From Hirudo medicinalis (taxonomy: Eukaryota > Annelida > Clitellata > Hirudinida > Hirudinidae), in NCBI GenBank assembly GCA_011800805.1, contig MPNW01000021.1, positions 612,551 to 676,550 on the forward strand: DNA of 64,000 nucleotides, given 5' to 3'. Positions 44,738 through 57,561 of this stretch are shown one piece after another (the first letter of the stretch is position 1; every line of letters begins with the position of its first letter). Both the position numbers and the translations under genes were made by a program. The notes under the pieces are model-generated. The model saw only the letters and a program-made list of their open reading frames with translations. It did no database searches and had not been told where the DNA came from.

Positions 44738-46818
44738 ATGAAAGTTGCACCACTATCTGAGGAGGTATAAACTTCGTGAAACATTCTATCGCATGACATT
44801 TGTAATTGTTTGCGATCGCAGAAAAATACGAACACTTCGGCGGAACAAGACTTAACAGTTAATACCGCCTCGGGATGGTTTTTATGGTTAATTGTCATCG
44901 GTTTTATGCTGTTTGTATTTGCATTTTTCACTAATAATTGGCATGTAGAACCCACCAAGTGGAGTGGATTATGGATGGTCTGTGGAATCTCTTCAGGTTT
45001 TGTTGGGGAAGGTGAGGAGATTTGATAATATAATTGATAGTTTAATATATTATGAATGACTTCGATTTTCAGGCGTTATGGAAGCCACTCACGCTTGCAT
45101 GGTGGTGGCTATAGTGTTTTATTGTACCTCCTATTTGATGTTGATCCTATATTTATTTAGTGAACCTCAATGCGTGGGACCAAAATTTATATTGGTTTTG
45201 TTCTTCATAAGCAGCCTTTTAACCAGTAAGTGTGTGATGAACTCAATTTGCATGCTGTAATGATTATTGTGATCATATTAAATAAGTTTCGGGCAAACCT
45301 TTAAAAAAGTTTGTTTAATTTTAATTATAGTTTCTCTGAACGTGATTTAACTTGCTCACATTTCAAGTTGTGATTTAATTTAATGTCTGTAAGACACTAG
45401 ATGATGCAAAGAAGCGAGATGAGTTGTAATGTTGTGTAAGTGGAGAGCTATTTTGAGACTTATTGACAAAAACCTCTGTTTTTCGGAGGAACAAATATAT
45501 TTTTTAGAGGACATTCAAAGTATTTGCACAATAAAGTGTGCAGACTTTTTTAAGGTTTAAAATAACTGGAAAACCTTGTGTATGCATGGGTTTTGCAGCT
45601 TTGTGCAGGGATTTGGCACTAATGCACAAAGAGCAAACATTCTCAGATCACTGGATTTAGTGAGATAATTGCCACATATATATTGTCCTCGTGACCATTG
45701 TTAAGTCTGTTTAATAATAATAGTTAATTTATAATGCGCCATTTGCATAGCGTCAGAGGCGCCTGGCGTTTAGAGATTAGTTTCTCCATTAAGTTACAAA
45801 CAATTCCAGAATAAGAAATTTTACAAACTGCATTGTGCTTTAGTTTATGTCACATAAGTGGGAACATTTTTTTGGAACATTGTTTAATTTAATGCATCAA
45901 GAAGTTGTGTAACAGAACACAATTTCCCATGGGTATCACAAGTTGGCAGTTAAACATGGTTCATACAGGAATTTTCAAACTACTGCTATGCAGACTTTGT
46001 AATACAAGATAGAAATACATGAAAGCTGAAAATATCAATTTGTGTTAATACAATAAATTCAATACTTAAGCTCTAATTCTAAATTGGCAATTTCTGCCTC
46101 ACTGTTTTTGATTGTCACAAATCAAGCTCTTGCTTATGGAAAAGCCCCTTTCGAGAGATGTTTATCGCTAGCAATATTCTGACTATATCTCCAACAGGAA
46201 TTTGTAATCGTCATTACTTCCCACGAACTCCTTAAAAAACAAATTAAATATTTGGTCCCTTTTATAGGTACCAGGAATTACCCTGTTGGAGTTACTATTG
46301 AAAGAACAACTGTAGGCATAAATGGCAATATTGTCAAAACTTTAAGAGATCAAACAAACGAGCGAACTTAATACGACGCTTAGTTGAGCGCGCCCCTGTG
46401 CTGGAACTAAGAATTCCCGCTATTTACTAAATAAATTACAGTAAATTTTAGGACCTTTTCAAGACTTCCCTTTTTTTTAATACTAAAAATCCAAGTTTCA
46501 GAAATTTAGGACCCGTAAGGACCATATTTAAATAAAACTAAAAACTTTGGACACGTTTGACCGGGTTTGTGATGTAGCTCCAAAAAGCATTGGTAAATGA
46601 TTTGTCGTGACTCATGTAATGAAACATAATTTCGATTATTGTAAGTCTAATTATGTTCATTTTTGTTTTCAGCCATCTTCATCGTATCAGCACTAGTAGT
46701 ATTTGGAGTGGCTGTAAAAAAGAACTTGGCCTTTTCATTTTTTTTAGAAGGAATTTCTGCATTTTTATCTTTAGGTACATCCATTTTGGCAATTGTTCAA
46801 GTTGCCCAAGAAGGCTGA
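44738..46818 (+). CDS. Claudin/PMP22-like four-span membrane protein
   Basis: Four exons: 44738-44764, 44822-45011, 45073-45225, 46673-46818; phases agree, 171 aa. Four hydrophobic segments are visible: GWFLWLIVIGFMLFVFAFF, CMVVAIVFYCTSYLMLILYL, FILVLFFISSLLTTIFIVSA and the EGISAFLSLGTSILAIVQV end. The first extracellular loop has NNWHVEPTKWSGLWMVC, which matches the W..GLW..C signature of the PMP22/claudin superfamily; the second Cys of the claudin pair is not in its usual place. Members form cell junctions or act as membrane adaptors. I cannot name the orthologue. The nine-codon first exon (MKVAPLSEE) is supported by phase and a GTATAA donor only, so the start is less certain. A poly(A) signal AATAAA lies at 46990. 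Confidence 0.75.
45711..45768 (+). repeat. SINE-like dispersed element, copy C (intronic)
   Basis: AAT run, then AGTTAATTTATAATGCGCC and CATAGCGTCAGAGGCGCC. Nearly identical to the inverted copy at 23592-23664; lies in the last intron of the claudin-like gene. Confidence 0.75.
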
Positions 46819-46989
46819 TGGAAACACTGGTTTTTCATAGGAAAATGCATTTATTTTTTATTCAAAGAAATGCTCAAGACAAGTCGTTTACCAGACATTT
46901 TGCTCAGCTGGCTAAAGATACATTCAAGAATTTTATATTTAATCAAGAAGCTCTCTATATGAAATATTTATGGTACTTGGGAGGTCTTC

Positions 46990-46995
46990 AATAAA
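46990..46995 (+). terminator. Poly(A) signal of the claudin-like gene
   Basis: AATAAA 172 nt after the stop codon. Confidence 0.6.
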
Positions 46996-47050
46996 AATCC
47001 AATTTCTATGGGACTTTTGTTGGAATATTTTAACATACTTCTTGTTTAAA

Positions 47051-47163
47051 TGGCGCTCTTTCCCAAGGGCGCTTGCAACAGTGCAGGCTGGGTTTCGAAC
47101 GTTGCGACTGTTGCCATTACCTCCGTTTGCAGGAATGTAACCCGTTTGGCCAACCTGCACTCC
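47051..47163 (+). repeat. Dispersed repeat, family 2, copy 2
   Basis: GGCGCTCTTTCCCAAGGGCG, then GTGCAGGCTGGGTT..CGAACG, then GGCCAACCTGCAC. Matches 10391-10485 and, at its left part, 51120-51185. The ends pair as an imperfect inverted repeat. Confidence 0.7.
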
Positions 47164-47496
47164 AGAAACCAAAATTAATTCAAAATCAAGTCATCTTGCA
47201 TTCATCAAGATTCTCCATTATTTTGAAATTGCCATTGGCTTGCTCAACTGACCATTCTGTAGTCCAATGTGATGAATATGTTCCATCACAGTTGTAAGTT
47301 CAGCAAATGATCAGGCAAAATAGATCAATTTTCTTAGCAATGGCACATTAACCTATTCAATTTTGTGCTTAAGTAAACTGAACTTAAAAACATCATAAAC
47401 ACACTCAAAATGATGTTTGTGATTTAGTTTAGCTGACTAAAAAAGTCATCCAACTGATTGGGATTACCTCATCTGCCTATTCCCATTTACTTGGAC

Positions 47497-47565
47497 CAAG
47501 GGCCGAGTGATTAAGGCTTTCGCTTTGGTGCAGCTCTGTTAGGAGTTCAAACAGAAGTCGCTCAC
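47497..47565 (+). repeat. tRNA-Ser/Leu-derived SINE-like head
   Basis: GGCCGAGTGATTAAGGC (47501-47517) is one base from the D-arm/A-box of eukaryotic tRNA-Ser/Leu (GGCCGAGTGGTTAAGGC). GAGTTCAAACAG about 35 nt later is a weak B-box. The full tRNA fold is lost, so a tRNA-derived SINE or pseudogene is likely. Confidence 0.5.
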
Positions 47566-47921
47566 ACGAATTTCTCTAAATGACTAATCACGATCTTCCA
47601 TGCCTACTTGACCCCATTCTGAGACTGAACTGTCCAACATCAAAGGCAAACTGTGGCCATGCTATTCGGCTATATATGAATTAACCGTATGAACTGCTAC
47701 AAACATACATCAAAACCAGTAGAAAACCATCAAATGCAGATCAATGATTATTAATTTCAAAAGACTTTGTTACATCATTAAGGACTCAATGCCCAATATT
47801 GCAACTCATCTTGCATTCATCAAGATTCTCCATCATCCAACATGCACAGCAAATGAAAACTATGTACAATAACTGAGGAACAACCAAACAAAGGTGGATG
47901 AACTGAAAAGTAGACATCTTG

Positions 47922-48979
47922 TCACCTCTTGATCCTGTTTCCAATCCAATCAAGACCTTGGTACAAGCTGAACAGACAATATTGTTATTAATGTTATAAG
48001 AATCATTTATGTAGCTTAATTGGACAGCATAATTCCAAATTATTTATCTTAGTTATAAGTAATATGATCCAATCACCCTTCTCCTGTTAATGCACAGCAT
48101 CCCTGTATGTGCCATCCCTGCTCCTTGATTGAAGTCAGGTTCAGCTGGTGAGATATTTCAGCAGCCGACATTGCACCTTTGAGGTCTTGCTTGTTTGCAT
48201 AGACCAGGAGTGAAGCCTTTTTTAATTCCTGAATTGTTTTTGAAGAAGTGAGGTAAACATTGTAAACATGGCTTTGTTCAAAGTCTACCTCACAGGCAAG
48301 CATCCTATACAGCTCCTCCTTTGTTATTGATAACCTTTCTCGGTCAGTACTGTCAATCACTAGTATCACAAACTGCAATGGTTAAGATTTTAATGTTAAA
48401 AATAAAATACAGAAACATTGTTTTAAAAGTAAATTATAAAAATCAAAATTCAAGATTTGTTATTTCATGCAATGTAGATAAATAGGATCAAGAGGGCAGA
48501 ATAATGAGATAATGGTGAGCATAGTTCAAGTGTGAAATACCTCTGTATTGGTGTAATAGGTACTCCATGAAGCTCTTAATGATTCCTGGCCACCAATATC
48601 CCACATTATGAAATGTATATTCTTCCAAACAACTTCCTCCACATTGCTGCCAATTGTTGGAGAGGTCTGCACCACTTCATTCATTAAACTAAATTTGAAT
48701 AAAATTCGTAAGGCTTAAGGCAAGCGAATGTATGAATCATTTAGAATGTTAAATACTGAATTTGATAACACTAAGTACAATATGGCCCAACTTACAATTG
48801 ATAAAGGATGGTTGTCTTTCCGGCATTGTCAAGGCCAACGATAATGACTTTATGTTCTTGGAAATATCAGTGATCATTCGATAAGAAATATTATTGGACT
48901 GTTTACTCAACAAAAACAAATAAAAATGACTACCTTCTGAGCCGAATAAACTCCAAAATTTCGCCAGAAGAAGACCCAT
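47922..48979 (-). CDS. ARL5: ARL5 ADP-ribosylation-factor-like GTPase
   Basis: Six exons: 48979-48934, 48856-48796, 48688-48541, 48372-48289, 48228-48077, 47967-47922; phases agree, 178 aa (human ARL5B has 179). It begins [12 protein letters not shown] with Gly2 for N-myristoylation and an amphipathic helix; then GLDNAGKTT (P-loop), [10 protein letters not shown] (switch 1), WDIGGQES (switch 2), ANKQDLKG (guanine specificity) and [11 protein letters not shown]5 acts at the trans-Golgi to recruit the GARP tethering complex. The SNVEE after the switch 1 Gly separates ARL5 from ARF1. The intron between exons 4 and 5 is only 60 nt and keeps the frame open. Divergent from the ankyrin gene, with 553 bp between start codons. 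Confidence 0.96.
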
Positions 48980-49532
48980 AGATCAACTTGGTGTGGTCCT
49001 TTGTCGCGAACTAATTAACCAGTTGCAATTGATCACTATCCCAAAATTTACTTTTAATTGCGTCCGCGATCCATCCCACTGCAATCTGAATCTATAACCG
49101 TGGCAATCTATGCATTGCTATAAAACAATATTAATAACTACCAGTATAAGCATTTGCGACGATAGTTCATAAGTTTTAAAAATTTATTGATTTTAAATTT
49201 AAAAACTTAGTACTGTAAGAATTGGAAAATAGAACTGATTTTGTAAAACATTATTTAAGAATTTTAATTAAAATATATTAAAATGTAAATCAATTAAATA
49301 ATTGAAAAAAATTTAAAGATAGTTTTAGAAGTTTTTACCTTTTATTTTACTGGCATACCTTGCTATACAAGTTTGACCTTTATTAAATAAATTAGTTTAT
49401 ACCTATTCCTAAGATATATATTGTCTCTTAAAGTTAAACCATGGCTTAACTCTTATTTATTTAATTTTTATAAGGCATTATTGAACGCCATAGGAACTTT
49501 TCGTCAACATGCTGTCACTTTTGGCTTGAAAG
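48980..49532. promoter_or_regulatory. Divergent promoter interval ARL5 / ANKRD28-like
   Basis: 553 bp between the two start codons hold both 5' UTRs and promoters. AT-rich, no clear TATA-type pair or CpG cluster seen. Confidence 0.5.
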
Positions 49533-52500
49533 ATGGGTTTTTTAAAATTGGAGGATGAGGTCTGCTTTTGTTTGTAATGTGTCTGTATCGTGACAATTAT
49601 GCCTTTTATATCGTTTTCTACTAACGTCAAAATTGCCACAACTTGTAAATTAATTGCGGCAATCACTTTTTCAGCCAAGCCTTGTCAAGGCCTGCTTTCA
49701 TGGGGACCCAGACGAAGTGCGATCACTTTTGCATAAGAAGGAAGATGTTAACTATCAGGATGTTCAGAAACGAACTCCTTTACACGCCGCAGCATTTTGC
49801 GGAGAAGCTGAAATTTGCAAACTACTCATTCTCAATGGCGCCAGGGTAAACTCTAAAGACAGCAAATGGCTTACACCCCTGCATAGAGCATGTGCTGTGA
49901 AAAGTGATGTTGGTTTGCCAGTTATTAAGTTTATTAATGTTCTTCAAAATAAACTTTGAAATCTCCAAATCTCCATTTCAAATAGGAAACAGTTGAGGTG
50001 TTGCTAAAACACCAAGCAGACGTCAGTGCAAGAGACAAGAACTGGCAAACACCTCTTCACATCGCAGTTTTTAGCAATGCCATAAAATGTGCTGAACTGA
50101 TGCTTCCGAGCCTCACAAACATCAACATCTCAGACAGATCTGGAAGAACTTGTCTCCATCATGCTGCATTCTGTGGCCATATAGAAGTAATGATGAAATA
50201 TTCCTAACTTAAATAAACATATATTTGCTTAATAAGTGTTCTATTGTCCTGCTTTTATTAATCTCATAAAATTCATAGGAAGTTATCTGCCAAGTCCTAT
50301 TTTAACTTTAAATTTAAAACCATGCCCTAGCATGACTCGGCAGCTACGCAAACTTAACCTGACGAACTGGTTCTAGAATGTGGCGGTTGTACTTTATTTG
50401 TTTATTTTAATCGCAAAACAAACAATTGAGGTAATTACAGTAATCTTAGGCTGTTTGCATATCTTGTAGATGGTGCAAATGCTGCTCGAGAAGGGAGCCA
50501 ACATAAATGCTTTGGACAAGAAAGACCGAAGGGCCATTCACTGGGCAGCTTACGTAGGTCACGTCGAGGTCGTCAGGCTGCTCATCAGCTTCGGAGCTGA
50601 GATTGGATGCAGGGATAAACAGGTCAGTGAAAGCCAATGTCATTGGTAGATGTATCTAGGTCGCTCGTATTGTTAAAGAATGTGGATCTTAAAACTTGCA
50701 TTTTCTTCGATCTAATGTCTGGTCATTCTTATCGTCTTCGTTACTTTAAATTCCGTAATTGATTCAATTTCGTGTTCGTTAGTTCCCGATGAATGTTCGA
50801 TGCAAATGGATTCTGGTGTGGACGTCACAAGCCACGTGTCTGCGTTAAGATGCATTATGAACTATTTTAAAAATATTACAAAAAAATTGATGTCAAATCA
50901 AGTTAATGTTTTCATTTAAATTTTTGTTGTTTTATCATTGTTATTATTAAGTGCCCTAATTTCCTCAATTTCCTAATTTCCTGATTTGTATTGACTGGAC
51001 CAATATCTGCTATCCCAATCAGAATATTAATAATAATAATAATGATAACGATAATGATAATAATATTAAGTGAATTTGTATAGTGCCATAAGCCTAAGCA
51101 TCGGGGGTGCTTAGACCATATTTATATAACGCCTTCTCCCAGAGGCACTTTGTGGCGATGCAAGCTGGGTCGCAAAAGAGACGCACAATGACTGTCGGTT
51201 TTATGCTGGTTATGTTCTTGTTTCATCATGATTTCACCATCTGAATGAAATAAGTACATATTTACCAAAGTGCACGTTGCCATCTTTGCTCTGTTAAAAT
51301 TTTGAGGTCTTAACGACGTCGTCAACGACTAGAAACTATTTAAGCTCTACACCCCCCTCCATGCCGCTTGTGCTGGCGGTCGACTGGCGATGGTTCGACT
51401 CCTGCTCGAGTTCGGAGCAGAGATGGACTCGACGACCGACCAGGGTAACTCGTGCCTGCACCTGGCATGCCTCAACGGTCACGAATCCATCGTGAGGGAG
51501 CTCTTGGATCACAATGTCTCCCTTTACGTCACCAATCACAAGGGCATGGTGAGTTTCGAGTTTGCGAATTCTTAGATCGAGCCGACATTTTTGATCGGTC
51601 ATTTTTTTTGCTGTTTTATTATTTTGTTACTTTGTTGATGTTTTATTGTTTTCGTCGTCACTTTTAATAGGTCACGTAAGCTCAGATCGTGACGATGACG
51701 ATCGTCGTGATGGCGGTGGTGAAGGCGATAAATATGGAGATGTTTTTACAACTGGTATTTGAAAGCATAGTCACTATTCATCGTTTATCAGTTGTTAATC
51801 ATCTTTAATAATTAAGTAATATTTAATTTGTAGACTCCGTTGCATTGCGCTGCAATTGCCACTCATGGTGAAGCATGCCTGGAGATGCTGGTCAGTGACA
51901 AACAACTGGTGGACCAAAGGGTGATTCATTTAATTTGTTACACAATCCTAGACTAATGTGCTTTCCTTTAATCAGTCAATTAATGATGGAATTTGGAACA
52001 AAATTATTCAATATAGACTTTAACATTCTACAGCTTTACTCGTCGATTGTTTTTTGATAAATTATCTAATTATGGTTGTCATAGTTTAAATAAATTAAAA
52101 TTGTATTTTAATATCTTTTGATAATTATTACTTAGAGAGAGGTTCTAAAATCTTGCATAATTGCTTATTTACTTGATGCAACCACGATTAACAATGTCAT
52201 CAACTTTTAACTCCACTCTGTGTCACATTCAGTGTCTCGACGGAAAAACTCCTCTGCATCTCGTCACCAAGCACGGATTTGGCAAGAGGGCCGAGTTACT
52301 TCTTAGGAGGGGTTAGTGCCACATGATGAGGAAGGTGATGATGACGATGATGATGATGATGATGCTCATTTGTCTATAGGCTGGAATTACTTGATAATAC
52401 TAACCAGGTATGTTAGCATAAAAATGTAACCAGGTATTAATTACTTGATAATACTAACCAGGTATGTTAGCATAAAAATGTAACCAGGTATTAATTACTT

Positions 52501-54918
52501 GATAATACCTTTGAAGGTGCTCACCTTAATCATTTGTTGCTATTTCAAGACTAAAGCTAATTTCATTCACATTAGTGACTGCATCGAAAATGATTTTGGA
52601 GTTAAAATCTACTTGATTTTATTGAAAAAAGTTATTAATCGATTGATTTCGAAATGTTCGAAGGGGCCGACCCGAGAACCACGGATTCGAACGGAAACAC
52701 GGTGCTGCACACCGCGGCTCGTCACGGTCACTACCACCTCGTCGAGGTCTTCCTCAACGACGGATGTGCCGATTTGCTGAGGTCGAACGAACCTTTAATA
52801 ATTCTATTAACTCGTGCTAACGGACACGTCTTGGATTAATCGCTATTACAAAATCATGACAATCAGTAGTTATTGTATCTTTGAAAATTATGAGATGTCT
52901 TTGTGAATGTAACACTCGTTGTTATTAATTATACAAACTTTGCATAAATCCTGTTTGAGATTTTAATAATTTCTGTTATGCTTTCATTTACAGCACTCGA
53001 GCACGAAAAGTTTCAAATGAATTTCGCTTAATTGCAGGAAGGGATGCTGCGGAATGCTCCCCGTGCATGTGGCGGCCTTGAACGGATCTTACGACATCTT
53101 TCGAATCCTTCTGGCCGCCACGTTTTCCCGTGCAAAGTCCGAGACTCTCTTCCACATGGACACCGTCGATGGTCTCGGAAGAAGTTGCCTTCACCTGGCA
53201 GCGTGCGGGGGGTTCGTGGAAAGCAATTTCCATGTTTCCATGTTTTCTTGTTTTCACGTTTCCATGTTTTCATGTTTTGATTGCACAAATTTGATTGTTT
53301 CAGACGTCGGTGATGTTTGATTTTACGTTCAGTTGTTCCTTAGAAGGACTTGCATGTTTATGTTAAGATGTTGGAATGTCATTCATGAAAATTCATCACC
53401 ATGGCAACCAAAATACCTCCAATGCCTTTTGCTGCAATTAAAGACTTTATTTAACTAATTTTGTGAAGCATTTTATTTTTCATTTCCAGAATCATTTAAA
53501 TAACTAATTAATAAATAAATGAACCGATTAATTAAGTGACTGAGATATTTTAAAATTATTTTATATCTCTCGACGACCGCCAGGAATGCCGAAATGGTCG
53601 ACACGCTCGTCATGTCCGGAGCTGATCACGACTTGTTGGACGTAGAAGGGAGGTAGTTTTGGTGAAAATATTTATAAACTACAATAATTACATCGCATAT
53701 TAATTGTATTAATTAATATAAATATATATAATATTACTACCCATTATAATTAAACCATTTTATTGATTGGATTGCATTTTTTTAGATTTTTAATGAATGG
53801 ATCGCTATTAGTTGTTTACAGAGAAAATGAATTAAAATTAATTAAATCAAAGTTAATTCAAAAAATTGTAATGAGCAGGTTGTTGAAAGTGGAAAGTTTT
53901 GCCTTATGATCTTGCACGACGATCCAGTGTAATTCTATTGTTAATCACTGGTCCTCATGATGAATGTTTGACTCAGTAATGCATTATTAACAAACGAAAT
54001 CTTCATCATCATCATCATCATCATTAATCTAGTTATTAGTACTGATTAAAAAAGTTATTGCTCTTCAGGTCAGCATTGCACTATGCAACACTGATGGGTC
54101 ACTACAATTGCGTCGTCAGTCTCGTCATGGTCGGTACGAAGATATGGACGGCGGACAAGAAGGGCTGCATGCCCCTCCATTACGCAGCCGCTTTCGATCA
54201 GGAGGGCAGGTTGGGAGGGATTAGGATTGTTTACTTGCTTGTGATTGGCTGAATTTAATGGTGGGAAATCTTGCTTAATTCGAAATTAAAAGTTCAACTA
54301 TTCACCATTTGGTGATATTTTCTTAATTGTTTATTCCTAAAAAAATTTTTCTCAATTATTTTAATAAAAAAAAATCTGATACTCGCAACAGGATCGTTCA
54401 GTACCTCCTCCAAAACAATGCAGATCCAAGCTCAAAGGACTGCAGTGGATACACACCAACTCATTATGCTGCCTTCAATGGACATAAAACTTCTCTCGAG
54501 ATGGTAATGATGATGACATGTCAGTTGTCTGCAGCAATCAATTTTCATTTCTTAACCATCATCAGCAATTTAAGCTGCCTTGTCTTCCAAGTTTTAATTA
54601 TTTCAGATTATTAAATATTTTTGTGCTTCCTTTTCAGCTGTTGGACCTGACAGCAAGAGAACTTTTGAACAGTAAAAATCATCAGCAACTGTATTCACCT
54701 CTTCACCTTGCTGTCAGTTTCAGTTATTTTTCAGTTAATATTACTTTAATAAATTATTTATCAGTTAACAGTAAATTAATAAATTATTTATCAGTTAACA
54801 GTAAATTAATAAATTATTTATCAGTTAACAGTAAATTCAGTTAACAGTTGCTAATTATTCTTATAATTTTTTATCTGTTAAATAATATTTCTGAACCCAA
54901 TTACAATTTTTACCATGC

Positions 54919-54975
<57 letters not shown>

Positions 54976-57507
54976 CAGTTATTATTTTTATTATTTACTT
55001 TTAAGTGATGTCTATGAAATTATTTGAGTCCAAATGGCTTGTATTCAACACAAATGCTTGCACTCGAAGGCTTCGAATGGTCACGTGGATGCTCTGAACG
55101 CCATCATCAACTACACCGTCAACGTCGACACTCAAGACTCGAGAGGCACGTTTCACTTTCAATTATATGTTTATGTTTGTCTTTGAATTTAGGGACCATT
55201 TTTAATCGATTTTAATCACAGGTTCTAAATTCTAAATTTATTTCGAAATAAATAATCGCAAATAATAAGTTTGCATTTAATCTCCCGATGACAAGTTGTT
55301 GCATTTTAGATGATTAACTTTAAGTCTAAAACTCTTAAATTCTTTGTCAATTGAGTGCATTTATCATTGATATATTTATTAGCTCTTGTTGTTTTTGTAA
55401 TTAATTAAGGTGTTTTAATTGAAATATTATTATCACGAACGTGCCAATCATAAATAAATCATGACTTTTGTATTCACCCAATAGGCAGATCAGCTCTCCA
55501 CTTGGCTGCCAGCAAGGGTCATGCCCTTTGTTGTGAGACCCTGCTGAACAGTGGTGCCTCCCCAAAACTGCAGGATCTCATCTCCCGGGCAACACCTCTG
55601 CACCTGGCAGGTCGTTATTTCATTATTTCCATTAAATTAATTAATTAATGTCCCTTATTATCTCAGTAATGTAATTAAATAATATTTGAATATAATTAAT
55701 TTAATATAATCAATATTGTAATGTTAATATAATTAACTAATTAATTAGTTATTAATTGTGTTCCTTATTACCTCATTACAAATGGATGTGTTCGAACATT
55801 TGCACATTCAATATGGTGATGGAGGATGACAATGAACGCAAATGCATTGGGTTAATCGGTGCGACATGAAATTTGAAATTTAATTTTGTTGTTATTACTG
55901 AGTTAAAGTTTCTTTTAAAATATTTAACAATGTTACTTTAATAGTAACAATGTTACTTTCAGCTTACATGGGTCACTTGAACTGCATCAAGTTGATGCTT
56001 AAAGATGATGACAAGGAGTTGATCGACAGTGTCGACGACTTTGACAGGTTTTGACATCATTCATTTGATGCTCTTTATTTGATGTTGTTGTTGGATTCAT
56101 TCCAAATGTACATTTAATGACATTTGCATTAAAATGATTATTGTTGTTATTATTATTATTAAGGTATTAAATTAAATGAGTAATTTTTAATATTATTTAA
56201 TAATTTTATTATCTATGAAGTTAATTAATTTCAATATAATTTTAAACATAATTCCACAAGAACTCCACTGATGATGGCTTGCATCAGAGATAACAACGAC
56301 ATCGTCTCCTACCTGCTCGACAACATGGCCAACGTCACTGCCGTCGACTGTTTCAAGAGAACTGCTCTGCATCATGTCGTCAGTTTGCACTTGTTATCAA
56401 ATAATTACATATTTAAATGTAATTGTAATTAATAAATAATTATAAATGTGGTGAAGTATTAATGGGATTTATACCTTATTATAAATTTATCGTTAACAAA
56501 TAAGTTATAATCAAATGTAAACTTTAAAATGACACAAATAAAATGTATCAATATAAATTGCAAAATAACTAAAAGCAGTATTGCTACTAAAGCAATTGTA
56601 ATTTCTTAAGTAATGTTCCAAATGATAATGAGCAATGGTCATGTTAATTGATGATGAAGTGTTGCTATTGTTAACTTGTAATCACTCATATTATCATTAC
56701 CATTGTTATTTTGTAATCAATCATATTATCATTATCACAGGCTGCCCACGGTCACGAAAGCACGGCCGAAACCCTGCTTCGAGTCGTGCCAAAGATGGAG
56801 ATGGGGGACTTCAGAGGGTTCACACCTGTGCATTTGGCTGCCATGTATGGCCATGTGGGTCTGTTGACCACACTCTTGCAGGTGATGATGGTGATGATGA
56901 TGATGGTAATGATTGTCTTATTGTAGTTACAATCGGAATGTTATGAATAGGTTGGTGGTGATCCAGATGCAATGGACAGGAACAGGTTCACACCTTTGCA
57001 TTGGGCATGTTACAATGGTGAGTTGTGCAGGGAGTTTATTATTATTATCACCATTATTATTATTATTATTATTATTATTGTTGTTGTTGTTGTTATTATT
57101 ATCATCACAAACTTGTGCTAAATGTTGTCACTCATTCTTGCCATTATCACCAACGTAAATATTGGTTTTATTACAGATGTTTTATAATTAATAATATCAA
57201 ATATTTATTAATTGCAGTGTAATTATTGATGATGACCTAAACATTAAAGTATCACTATCATCACAGGACATGAGAGCTGTGTGGAGTTGTTACTGGAAAA
57301 AGGAGCAAAAGACAAAACCTTCCTGGGAAACCAGTTCAGTCCTCTGCACTGTTCTGTGTGAGGCTCTGGAGTCTATTTAGCTGAACAATTTGATGCTATT
57401 AATTATAATAGTAACGATGATAATAATGATGATGATGATGGTAATAATAATAATAACTAGTTTGATGTTACTAATTATAATAATAATAATGATAATGAGT
57501 TTTAAGC

Positions 57508-57561
<54 letters not shown>

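Larger units (their letters stand above)
46819..47921. other. Convergent 3' flanks of the claudin-like gene and ARL5
   Basis: No coding exon. It holds the AATAAA at 46990-46995, a copy of dispersed family 2 (47051-47163) and a tRNA-derived element (47497-47565). A CATCTTGCATTCATCAAGATTCTCCAT-type phrase occurs twice, near 47193 and 47809, as a local duplication. Confidence 0.65.
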
